The notes under the pieces were generated by a model. That model saw only the letters and a list, made by a program, of their open reading frames with translations, ran no database searches and was not told the origin of the DNA. A program made the translations under genes and the position numbers. This document shows, piece after piece, positions 52,735 to 60,072 of a stretch of DNA of 64,000 bases. How positions within the stretch are numbered: position 1 is the stretch's first letter; every line of letters starts with the position of its first letter. The DNA is taken from positions 3,634,001 to 3,698,000 of the forward strand of contig NZ_CP085442.1 in assembly GCF_023824195.1 (NCBI RefSeq). The letters run 5' to 3'. The DNA is from Priestia megaterium (GTDB lineage: Bacteria; Bacillota; Bacilli; Bacillales; Bacillaceae_H).

Positions 52735-53310
52735 CTACACCCATATCATAATTGCGGCATAAACTAAAAACAATGCCATCAATACATTAACAACCTTTTT
52801 ATGCTTCTGTAAAAACTCCTTGAAGATTGCACCGAAAAGTATCCAAGTAATAAATGCTAAAAATCCAATAACAGTTATAGCCACAACACCTATGGTAATC
52901 GCAGGCATTGAAACATAATAAGGCAGAATATAGGTAGGAATAACGGTCAGTGTAAATAATACGACCTTTGGATTTAAAAACTGTGTAAGGAAGCCAGATA
53001 TAAAGGTACCCGTGTGGTTTAAAGTTGGCTTGGATGAATCCATTTTATAAACTTGATGAGCAAGATACAACATATAAAAGCTTCCAAGTATCTGCATAAC
53101 AATTAAAATTTTGGGTATTACTGCTGCAAGTAATGTATTCAGCATGGAAGAAATAGCAAGTAAGAAACCAAAAGCAATCGTTGCTCCATACGTATATTCC
53201 ATCGCCTTTTTGGCCCCAGAATTATGCACGGTAGATAATATGACGATATTAGTAGGGCCTGGTGTAAAGGTAACAATAAAACAATAAAAGATAAAAGATG
53301 TAATATTCAT
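52735..53310 (-). CDS. LysE-family amino-acid exporter
   Basis: 191 residues, six spans, with the LysE/RhtB opening FTPGPTNIVILSTVHNSGAKKAMEY and GFLTQFLNPKVVLF. It exports amino acids or related compounds. ATG at 53308-53310 behind AAAGGAG. Co-transcribed with the AraC regulator. Confidence 0.9.
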   Translation of the reverse strand: MNITSFIFYCFIVTFTPGPTNIVILSTVHNSGAKKAMEYTYGATIAFGFLLAISSMLNTLLAAVIPKILIVMQILGSFYMLYLAHQVYKMDSSKPTLNHTGTFISGFLTQFLNPKVVLFTLTVIPTYILPYYVSMPAITIGVVAITVIGFLAFITWILFGAIFKEFLQKHKKVVNVLMALFLVYAAIMIWV

Positions 53311-53538
53311 GAGGGAAACTCCTTTCAAGATATCCTCATATAATCGTACATCTGAACATTCATTGGTATATAGTATATTATTGCGGGATTATATAAAGCT
53401 GCAGTTTTATCTTTGCTACCTCTGTATCATATAACTATGAATTAGGAAAAAACTTATTTGATACTATTTTACTTAAGCTGTATTATGTACATAAAAAAGA
53501 TGTTTTTCATCCAAGAATTGCATCCTCAAATGTAAACT

Positions 53539-53568
53539 AGCTCTGTATATAATATACAGAGCTTTTTA
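53539..53568 (+). terminator. Isolated terminator hairpin
   Basis: AGCTCTGTATA-TAA-TATACAGAGCT with TTTTTATT. No gene on the plus strand precedes it in 53311-53538, so a short RNA could end here. Confidence 0.7.
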
Positions 53569-53691
53569 TTCTTAACTATTGGAGTTGTTCCTTCTGATAA
53601 CCCCCATTACGTTAATCCGATTTAATAGAAGAAGGATTTTTTTAAAAAAAGATAGAATAGTTCCTTAAAGAATCATAAAGGAGTTGATTTC

Positions 53692-53883
53692 ATGTCTAAA
53701 CAAATAAAAGATAGAAAAGAAATAAAGCTTTTGGATTCTCAAATTTATTTATGTGATGAAATTAGAAAGTTGTTGAGGAAAAAAGAAAAAAGAAGTCTAG
53801 CCTTTGAACAAGAGTATACAGAACATGATATATTACACATTGCTTTAAACAGATTAATGAGCGAGTTAATCTCTAGACATTAA
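53692..53883 (+). CDS. Small hypothetical protein, 63 residues
   Basis: MSKQIKDRKEIKLLDSQIYL, then a basic helix (CDEIRKLLRKKEKRSLAFEQ) and LNRLMSELI. AAGGAG lies 8 nt before the ATG. Charged, helical, probably cytosolic. Not recognised. Confidence 0.75.
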   Translation: MSKQIKDRKEIKLLDSQIYLCDEIRKLLRKKEKRSLAFEQEYTEHDILHIALNRLMSELISRH

Positions 53884-53963
53884 AAATTTCACCTATCATA
53901 TTTGATATTATTCGAAATAGATAAGTTTAATATAAAAAATAGACAGAATATTTCATCAATATC

Positions 53964-53992
53964 TTTACTTTGTAAACGCTTTCGTTTATACT
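53964..53992 (+). promoter_or_regulatory. Promoter with cre-like spacer
   Basis: -35 TTTACT at 53964-53969, 17-bp spacer, -10 TATACT at 53987-53992. The spacer holds TGTAAACGCTTTCG (53971-53984), which fits the cre consensus except in the last base. Confidence 0.6.
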
Positions 53993-53998
53993 AAGTAT

Positions 53999-54087
53999 AG
54001 GTTGGATGGCATGAGTGGCTGTCATAGTATTTAGCGTAGGCGGGGCTGATACGAGGGAACAGGACATAGAAGAAATGTCCTTTTTTG
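53999..54087 (+). ncRNA. Candidate catabolite-controlled small RNA, about 90 nt
   Basis: Between the promoter at 53964-53992 and a terminator AGGACAT-AGAAGAA-ATGTCCT-TTTTT (54061-54087) lies a GC-richer segment with no ORF longer than seven codons. Segments GATGGC and GCTGTC can pair to form a first hairpin. The tight promoter-terminator spacing is that of an sRNA gene. No known family recognised. Confidence 0.45.
54061..54087 (+). terminator. Terminator of the candidate sRNA
   Basis: AGGACAT/ATGTCCT stem, 7-nt loop, six T. Confidence 0.8.
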
Positions 54088-54092
54088 TCTGG

Positions 54093-54121
54093 GCAATATT
54101 TCTTAGAAACTAGGAAATATT
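54093..54121. repeat. Inverted repeat AATATTTC/GAAATATT
   Basis: 8-bp perfect arms, 13 nt apart, just after the sRNA terminator. A second cre-like half (AAACGCTTTTTT) follows near 54136. Confidence 0.4.
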
Positions 54122-54175
54122 ATAAAATGCTTTCAAACGCTTTTTTTTACTTAGTATGCCCTATCCAGTCTGGAA

Positions 54176-54290
54176 ATTGAAAAAGACCACCTCTTCCCAG
54201 TCAAAAGAGGTAGCCATTTTTTAAAGTTGAATTAACAGTAGTCGTTAGATAATGCTTTATTGCATCTTGAGTAGTTTGCTTAATTTAATA
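54176..54290 (-). repeat. Repeat Q, copy 1 (terminator plus EQTTQDAI-coding tail)
   Basis: About 115 bp matching 59455-59570 in the same orientation. On the minus strand it carries the frame KQTTQDAIKHYLTTTVNSTL and then a terminator (CTACCTCTTTT..GAAGAGGTGGTC). The frame continues that of the 55-residue gene just upstream, across its stop codon. Confidence 0.65.
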
Positions 54291-54452
54291 AACTGTATTC
54301 GTAGACAACATATTCACCGCTTTTTCTAAAAGTAAAATATCTTCTTTAACCATTCTTTTCACATCGTCGAGATCAAGTTGAATATATTCTTCTTTTAAAC
54401 GTTCTAATTCCCTGACGAACAGGGATCCCGTATAGTACCTATAATTTGTCAC
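54285..54452 (-). CDS. Small hypothetical protein, 55 residues
   Basis: GTG at 54450-54452 lies 10 nt behind AAGGGGA. Product MTNYRYYTGSLFVRELERLK then EEYIQLDLDDVKRMVKEDIL and a Leu/Glu helix: an amphipathic helical protein. After its TAA the frame stays open for 23 more codons that are conserved in repeat Q, hinting at a longer ancestral protein. Not recognised. Confidence 0.65.
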   Translation of the reverse strand: MTNYRYYTGSLFVRELERLKEEYIQLDLDDVKRMVKEDILLLEKAVNMLSTNTVY

Positions 54453-54650
54453 TAATATTTATCCCCTTTGTGTGCTCTTAGTATATGTAATTCCCCTATA
54501 TTTAGATTAACAACCAATAAAAGCAAGATTTATAAAAAAATAATCCTTCCCTGATGTAGGCAAAGGATTTTTAACTTTATTAGAATAGGGAGAATACGTT
54601 ATTAGTGTGGCCAGAATTGTAGTTTCATATACATACAACGTTTTATCGTT

Positions 54651-55034
54651 CTACTTTGATGTTAAATCAAATTTATCTTCTTTACCATTCCATTTTATTG
54701 TCACATGAAAAGGAGCGTTGCTGCTTTGGGTCGAACACCCACTGCAGCTCCCATTTAAATTAATTTTCCCTTCTGTCTCGTCATCCGTACCTGATAATTT
54801 ACTTGTTCCCCCTTCCACAACATAAGAAACTTCTCCTACTTTCTCCTTGTCTTTTCCTTTATAGATGATACTGCCTTGCCCGTTTTGAGTATTCTCTCCT
54901 TTATTTAAAAGATATAAAGCTTTCCAATGATCTCCTTCACCTTCGAAACGCACACTTTCTTCCTTGCTACCACAGCTACCCAATACTAATAAAAAAATAG
55001 ATATAAGTCCTAAAAACAAAAACTTCCTTTTCAA
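54651..55034 (-). CDS. Putative lipoprotein, full-length copy
   Basis: 127 residues. Basic N-terminus (LKRKFLFLGLISIFLL), lipobox LVLGSC with Cys near residue 21, then an exported domain with two Cys in CSGCSTQSS and a C-terminal beta stretch FHVTIKWNGKEDKF. It is likely anchored on the outer face of the membrane. TTG start behind GGAGG. A truncated duplicate is at 34875-35090. Function unknown. Confidence 0.82.
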   Translation of the reverse strand: MKRKFLFLGLISIFLLVLGSCGSKEESVRFEGEGDHWKALYLLNKGENTQNGQGSIIYKGKDKEKVGEVSYVVEGGTSKLSGTDDETEGKINLNGSCSGCSTQSSNAPFHVTIKWNGKEDKFDLTSK

Positions 55035-55194
55035 TTTAAATCCTCCTACACGGTAAAAAAGCACCCAAATCCTATTAGCTGATATCCCCTATACATCATT
55101 TTATTTTTAAATCATTATCTATATAATAACATTTTTTCCATATTTTATATCTTAATTTTGTATATATTCTTAGCTAAGATACTGCAGGAATAAA

Positions 55195-55463
55195 AAGAGG
55201 TTGAGACATAACAAAATGAATTCCATCTAAAGACGAACAAATAAGATACATGAGCTGAACCGCTTGTGACATCGCAGTTGATTTCCGTGCAAGACTCCTG
55301 CGGGAAAAGCGGAGTCTTCGCCTTGCCCTCCAATCAACGGCTAGAAGGAAGGAAACAGATGAAACCTATGTTCACCATAACAAAAAAAACGAACCACTAA
55401 TCAAAAATTTTGATCAGTGGTTCGTTTTTCACTTCAGCTAAAGTACTTTTGTCCCAGCCTCTT
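55195..55463 (-). repeat. MITE-like repeat M, copy 2
   Basis: Inverted relative to copy 1 (24842-25067). Ends AAGAGGTTGAGACATAAC and, at the other side, the complement of AAGAGGCTGGGACAAAAGTA. It includes a hairpin with T runs (55385-55429) and a dyad AAGACTCC/GGAGTCTT absent from copy 1. Its right end abuts the stop codon of the 48-residue gene at 55464. Confidence 0.72.
55385..55429 (-). terminator. Hairpin inside repeat M copy 2
   Basis: 22-bp arms AAAAACGAACCACT..ATCAAAA with one mismatch; T or A runs on both flanks make it active in either direction. Confidence 0.8.
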
Positions 55464-55610
55464 CTAAAGTATTGTTTTTATAGCTAGATACACTGCAGCA
55501 ATTGATGCAAGAACGATAAGTACATTTAAAATACGATGTTGAGTAGCTAAGTGGCCTCGCTTCATTTCTGCACGAGTCAATGGTTTCTTTTCATCGTGAT
55601 TTCCACTCAC
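55464..55610 (-). CDS. Small tail-anchored membrane protein, 48 residues
   Basis: GTG at 55608-55610 behind GGGAGA. Product MSGNHDEKKPLTRAEMKRGH, then a hydrophobic segment VLIVLASIAAVYLAI near the C-terminus. The 'LTRAEMKRG' pre-membrane motif is common in small Bacillus membrane proteins. It lies 43 bp downstream of the CPBP protease and is probably in its transcript. Confidence 0.72.
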   Translation of the reverse strand: MSGNHDEKKPLTRAEMKRGHLATQHRILNVLIVLASIAAVYLAIKTIL

Positions 55611-55653
55611 TATGTTACATCTCCCATCTTATTTGGTTATTGGTTCCACTAAT

Positions 55654-56574
55654 TTAAGCAATAAGCTGATCTTTGTTAGCTGCTTCTTCCTTTTTTATTT
55701 TCCCTCTACATAAGATATAAAAAACACTAAAGGTAATAATCGACCAAATAAGGTTAGCTCCTGGTTCAGTGTTAGCTACCTTAAACAAACTTGGTATAGA
55801 TCCGAAGACAGAATCGTCGGTTGTAAGGAACAGAGCCAGAAACATATTATTTGCTGCATGTGCTCCAATGGTAATTTCTAAACTTTTTGTTTGAATGGCG
55901 ATATATGTAAGAGCAAAACCAGCTACAATGTACTCCAGTCCGACTAATATAATGGATTTATTCATTTCAGGATTAGCAAAATGTCCTATTGAAAACATTA
56001 ATCCAACAATAATAGCAAGTAAAATAGGGCGTTTCACTCTCTTGCTCACCCATTGGAGAAGAAGCCCCCTAAAGAACAGTTCCTCCGTTGTTGTTTGAAT
56101 AGGTACTAATAAAAGCGTAATAAGAATTAAGAAAACATACTCTTTCAGACTTACATGATTCCATGAATAATCCGAATGGTTAAACACGACATCAATTACT
56201 TGCCCGACCATTAATAACAGGCTGAAAGCTCCAAAGGACCATATTATTTTCTTCCAGTTCACACGTTTGTTAGAGGTTATTAATGATTTCATTTTTCTTT
56301 TATGAATAAAACGAATTCCGATCCACAAACCAAAAATCCAACATATGTACACAATATGAGATAACAGAAAATCAAGATTAGCATTGATTCCTACAGCAAC
56401 TCCACTATCGAAATCAAAGTATGACTTTCCACTTTCATCTGCTGCAACCATAACCATGTCAGCTATAATATAAATAATCGACCCTAATAGCATGAACGCA
56501 GAAGCCAGTATCGCTGTGCTTAAATAACGCTTCCAGCCATTTTTTCCTTCTTCCACATCTAGATAGTTCTTCAT
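55654..56574 (-). CDS. CPBP-family intramembrane metalloprotease
   Basis: 306 residues, about eight spans, with the CPBP/Abi motifs TTEELFFRGLLLQW (Glu-Glu and Arg), MFSIGHFANP (His) and IGAHAANN (His, Asn). Members cleave CaaX-like or signal-type substrates; in Gram-positives some give bacteriocin immunity. ATG lies about 10 nt behind GAGGGAG. Followed by the 48-residue membrane protein. Confidence 0.88.
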   Translation of the reverse strand: MKNYLDVEEGKNGWKRYLSTAILASAFMLLGSIIYIIADMVMVAADESGKSYFDFDSGVAVGINANLDFLLSHIVYICWIFGLWIGIRFIHKRKMKSLITSNKRVNWKKIIWSFGAFSLLLMVGQVIDVVFNHSDYSWNHVSLKEYVFLILITLLLVPIQTTTEELFFRGLLLQWVSKRVKRPILLAIIVGLMFSIGHFANPEMNKSIILVGLEYIVAGFALTYIAIQTKSLEITIGAHAANNMFLALFLTTDDSVFGSIPSLFKVANTEPGANLIWSIITFSVFYILCRGKIKKEEAANKDQLIA

Positions 56575-56836
56575 TTTATTCTTACTCCCTCAGCGTTCTC
56601 TTCTCAATCAAATATTTCTTCTCTACTTCGTTTTCGTCCAGGCAATATATAAATTTATTAGGACGAGTAGCCCTGTATATATTTTAAATACCGCTGACGT
56701 AGCCCTTTTCAAATGACGCTGCCTTTAGAGATAAACCCAAAGAGACTGCCAAAGCCAGTAAAGCATCACCTTATTTATCCCTTGATTCTTCACACAGAAT
56801 TTTTTCTTCTTCTCTTACTTAGCGTCATGGAAGCCG

Positions 56837-56995
56837 TTAAAAAACAGCTTTTTCTGAAAGAAGACTAGACAGCAAATCATCTTGAACAGTTATATGTTGC
56901 TCATATGTACCCGCATACACATAATTTTGAAGAAAGTACTTGCTACTCAAGAATATATATCCTAAAACAACTAAAATAAATATTTTTTTCAACAT
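56837..56995 (-). CDS. Small exported or membrane peptide, 52 residues
   Basis: MLKKIFILVVLGYIFLSSKY is a signal-peptide/anchor-like N-terminus with no clear cleavage site; the rest (YVYAGTYEQHITVQDDLLSSLLSEKAVF) is hydrophilic. GGTGAGG lies 5 nt before the ATG. Not recognised. The surrounding 56575-56836 shows no further gene. Confidence 0.65.
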   Translation of the reverse strand: MLKKIFILVVLGYIFLSSKYFLQNYVYAGTYEQHITVQDDLLSSLLSEKAVF

Positions 56996-57311
56996 TTTCC
57001 TCACCTTTTTATTCAAACTTTTACCCTCATGGCTGTTACCACAACACCTAAGAGTTTATCCATAAACAACTTTTTTAGTTTTTAAATTAGCAACCAACTT
57101 ATATAACACTATAAAAATGTATATAAGTTACAATAATATTACATTATTATTACAAATGTAACAACAATATTATAACTAAGAAAAATAGGATAATCAATAA
57201 GAAGTGTCTAGTAAAACTGATAAAATTGCTAGATTCGTATCATGCGGTAAATAAATCGAAAACTTTTGGAAAAAGGGTGTTAGTTGTCCCGCAGGAATAT
57301 TTAAAGAAACA

Positions 57312-57350
57312 AAAAAGCAAACTCCCTATCATTAGGAGTTTGCTTCTTTT
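57312..57350 (+). terminator. Terminator-like hairpin in gene-free region
   Basis: AAAAGCAAACTCC/GGAGTTTGCTTCTTTT. The remaining stretch 56996-57547 shows no ORF with a ribosome site; this hairpin may end a short unknown transcript. Stem resembles 21913-21942. Confidence 0.6.
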
Positions 57351-57547
57351 ATTTAAATCTCAGATAGAGTTTTTATAACCTTTTTCATCTCATTTAGTAT
57401 GGAGATAATACGTTTTAAGAAAATAATTAAGGTACAATATCCCCTTAATGAATGCGCCTCTTTAAGAAGTATCCACCCAAAGTATGGTTTCTCTTTTTCT
57501 TCTAAAGGGAACTAAACCCTAAAATTCAACCTTAAAAGGAGACAATC

Positions 57548-58264
57548 ATGGTTACAATTGAATCAATTATAATAGGCATTGTATTTATCCTCATTCAACT
57601 ATACGCATTAACAATTGTCGAACGTTCTCCAATCGGGGAGCAAAAGCTGCTCTCATTATCAGGTGGTGTCGCTATTGCTTATGTGTTTATTTATATCTTA
57701 CCGACGCTTCATAAGAAACAAGAAGAGTTTGGAGGATCGCTGGCCCTTGATACTGAACTATATTTTCTTGGTCTTCTCGGCTTACTCGTCTATTTTTCCG
57801 TTTATTCATTCGCTCAGACGAAGGCAGCAGCCACACACCTAACGGAACTGACCGTTTATATGGTACAGGCGAGTTTCTTTATGGTTTATTCTTTTATCAT
57901 TTCTTATGTTGTGTTCTCAATCGATGTCAAGCGAGTTGAATCACTATTCTATGGATTGGCTATCAGCCTTCACTTTATCGGGTGGTCCTACCATCTAGGA
58001 AAAAAACATCATCGCTTGCACAAAAACAGAGGTCGCTATATGCTTGCCGGGGCAACTTTTCTTGGATCAATCATGGGCGTCTTCGGGCCCTCATCCGGCC
58101 TGCTTATTGAGTCGATGATTGCATTTAGTTCAGGTGCAATGTTATTTAACGTTATCAGTAAAGAACTACCTTTTGAAAAACACGCGCACTTGCCAACCTT
58201 TTTAATCTCATCTCTTGTCTACGCTGCTACAATGATTGCGTTAAAAGCTTTTTTTGATTGGTAA
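57548..58264 (+). CDS. Multi-span membrane protein, distantly ZIP-like
   Basis: 238 residues with about eight hydrophobic segments. SGGVAIAYVFIYILPTLHKKQEE and AFSSGAMLFNVISKELP resemble the TM2 and TM5 segments of ZIP metal transporters, but the HExxH-like metal motif of TM5 is absent and a His-rich loop (GKKHHRLHKN) lies in the middle. Transport role is an inference. ATG follows AAAAGGAG. Confidence 0.7.
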   Translation: MVTIESIIIGIVFILIQLYALTIVERSPIGEQKLLSLSGGVAIAYVFIYILPTLHKKQEEFGGSLALDTELYFLGLLGLLVYFSVYSFAQTKAAATHLTELTVYMVQASFFMVYSFIISYVVFSIDVKRVESLFYGLAISLHFIGWSYHLGKKHHRLHKNRGRYMLAGATFLGSIMGVFGPSSGLLIESMIAFSSGAMLFNVISKELPFEKHAHLPTFLISSLVYAATMIALKAFFDW

Positions 58265-58609
58265 TTAAGTGGCGATAGAGCAATAGATTTTTCGTCTAAT
58301 ACATTAGGTTTTCCAATTTCCCAACAGTTGTGATATAAAAATGGCCACTTTACTGAATTCAAGAAAGAAGGCCTTTGAACATCTTGGTTGTATCTATGGG
58401 GACATACTAGACTGGGTCTCTGGCTCCCTAGAAATTTTTCTTCGTTAGAAGAAATAAAACAAGTTGATAACACTGACTTATGAAACTTACTTTTCTTTCT
58501 CCGAACTCCTCACTTAAACTTTACAGCCAAAAAGTTGTATGAACTCTATCACTTCGTAAATTATCTACGTTTAAAACAATAAGTAAAGATCTAAACAGTT
58601 TAAAAATAA

Positions 58610-58652
58610 AAAAGCTACTAATTAGGGACTTCCCCTCTAATTAGTGGCTTTT
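58610..58652 (+). terminator. Terminator-like hairpin upstream of yitT-type gene
   Basis: AAAAAGC(T)ACTAATTAG/CTAATTAGTGGCTTTTT. The stretch 58265-58609 has only broken frames (a minus-strand frame 58219-58473 without ribosome site). Confidence 0.75.
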
Positions 58653-58659
58653 TCTTTCC

Positions 58660-58745
58660 TCCTAAGGAGTGGAGAGCTATTTTATGATGCCCTCACGGCG
58701 CCTTGGGTAGTTTGCTCAAGAGATAAATCTTTATTCATTTACATA
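58660..58745 (-). repeat. Repeat Q, diverged partial copy
   Basis: The minus strand reads ATG-AATAAAGATTTATCT and then codons for LEQTTQGAVRAS and a stop, matching (L/I)(E/K)Q(T/A)TQDAI of the other two copies. It again lies next to a terminator hairpin. Confidence 0.5.
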
Positions 58746-58801
58746 AAAAGAAAAAAATTCATAATAGGTAGTAAAAACATATAAATATAGTAAGAGATAA
58801 A

Positions 58802-59386
58802 TTGATTAAAAAGGTGATTATTATTTTCCAAAAAATACTGATTGTTTTTGTAGGAAGCTTATTATTAAGCATAGGAATTAATGGATTTTTAGTTCCTCAT
58901 TATTTATTAGATGGAGGAACAATTGGAATTGCTCTCATCCTTCACTATTATTTTGAATTCCCTACAGGTGTAACGATGATTATTTTAGGTCTCCCATTAT
59001 GTTGGTTTGCTTGGATTTATGAGCGTCATTATTTTTATAATAGTTTTTATGGGCTAATTATTTCTTCTTTATTGATTGATTGGCTAGAACCTATTAAAAA
59101 CCAGTTCCAATTTTCTGTTTTTCCTAGTGTAATCTTTGGAGGGATATTTATTGGGACGGGGGTTGGTCTTATGCTTCGGTATGAGACAAGCACTGGAGGA
59201 ACAGATTTACTAGCTCAACTAATATCAAAAGCTTTTTCTTTGAACATAGGGATAGTTATTTTAAGTATAGACGGTTTGATTATAACAGCAGGTCTTCCTT
59301 TATTAGGACCTAAAACGTTTCTTTTTTCATGTTCAACAATTTTTATAGGGGGAATGACGACTTCGTTAATTACTAAAAAAAAATGA
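58802..59386 (+). CDS. YitT-family (DUF161) membrane protein, short form
   Basis: 194 residues, five to six spans, with YitT features: GINGFLVPHYLLDGGTIGIALIL, TGVGLMLRYETSTGGTDLLAQLI. The C-terminal DUF2179 domain found in most YitT proteins is missing, which is the short version also seen in Bacillus. TTG start with a weak ribosome site. Function unknown. Confidence 0.87.
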   Translation: MIKKVIIIFQKILIVFVGSLLLSIGINGFLVPHYLLDGGTIGIALILHYYFEFPTGVTMIILGLPLCWFAWIYERHYFYNSFYGLIISSLLIDWLEPIKNQFQFSVFPSVIFGGIFIGTGVGLMLRYETSTGGTDLLAQLISKAFSLNIGIVILSIDGLIITAGLPLLGPKTFLFSCSTIFIGGMTTSLITKKK

Positions 59387-59454
59387 TTTGAATTATAAAA
59401 TTAGTACCTTCTATCCCCTGTTTTTTTAAGATTTCTTTATTTTCACAAATAAAA

Positions 59455-59570
59455 AAAGACCATCTCTTCCCACTCCAAAGAGATAGTCTTTCTCTATAAG
59501 TTGAATTAACAATAGTCGTTAGTTGATGCTCTATTGCATCTTGAGTAGCTTGCTCTAATTATTGAACATT
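59455..59570 (-). repeat. Repeat Q, copy 2
   Basis: Matches 54176-54290 (shared blocks GTTGAATTAAC, AGTCGTTAG and TTGCATCTTGAGTAG). Minus-strand frame EQATQDAIEHQLTTIVNSTY, then terminator AAAGACTATCTCTT/AAGAGATGGTCTTT. In both copies a stop codon precedes the frame at the same place. Confidence 0.65.
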
Positions 59571-59587
59571 AGTCTTAGCATTTCCAC

Positions 59588-59902
59588 CTATAGTTTTTCA
59601 AACTTTCTTCTAGAAGCTATGTAAGATGCAGCTAAGTAAATAACAATTAGAATAGCAAAGGAATAAATGTACCTCCAGTGCAGCGGTTTATAAATGCCAA
59701 TCCAATTAAGTAGTGGAAGACCAATAAAAGCAGCTACTGCTGAATAAATCAGTGCTTTGATTACAGGGTTAATTTTAGGCTTTACTTGTATAAAAACCAT
59801 CATGGAAATGGGTAATAAAAATAAGTCCCACGGCAAGTAGTTAGAAGTTAATGGAAATACTTCATATCGGTAATCCCACAGCCCTAAAAAGTCTCCAATC
59901 AT
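59588..59902 (-). pseudogene. CBO0543-like membrane protein, N-terminally truncated
   Basis: 104 residues with three spans (GLWDYRYEVFPL, PWDLFLLPISMMVFIQ, KALIYSAVAAFIGLPL). The family is normally longer; here the frame stays open upstream for about 25 codons (KLFSVLFVAIFSSFLD completes a membrane span) but has no start codon there and overlaps the 48-residue gene at 59926-60072 in another frame. ATG at 59900-59902 falls inside the span. Likely cut by a recombination. Confidence 0.6.
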
Positions 59903-59925
59903 ATCAAGAAATGAAGAAAAGATCG

Positions 59926-60072
59926 CTACAAAAAGAACTGAGAAAAGTTTTGACTTAGCTGCGAAATTGCTTGATGAATGCTTCCCAGTTCTTGTCCTAA
60001 TTCAGTATCAGTAATATTCCCTCCAAGCAGCTGAGCATCTTTTTGCTTATAACGTTGATTGTTTTTAGTCAT
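59926..60072 (-). CDS. Small hydrophilic protein, 48 residues
   Basis: MTKNNQRYKQKDAQLLGGNI, then TDTELGQELGSIHQAISQLS. AAGGAGG lies 9 nt before the ATG, the best ribosome site in the area. Gln/Asn-rich, helical second half. It may be a spore- or stress-related small protein; not recognised. Its 3' end overlaps the broken CBO0543-like frame. Confidence 0.72.
   Translation of the reverse strand: MTKNNQRYKQKDAQLLGGNITDTELGQELGSIHQAISQLSQNFSQFFL

Noticed and set aside
58219..58473. 84-codon minus-strand frame (SLVCPHRYNQDVQRPSFLN region)
   Set aside because: No ribosome site and no recognised domain; it overlaps the end of the ZIP-like gene. It could be a decayed gene, but evidence is too thin.
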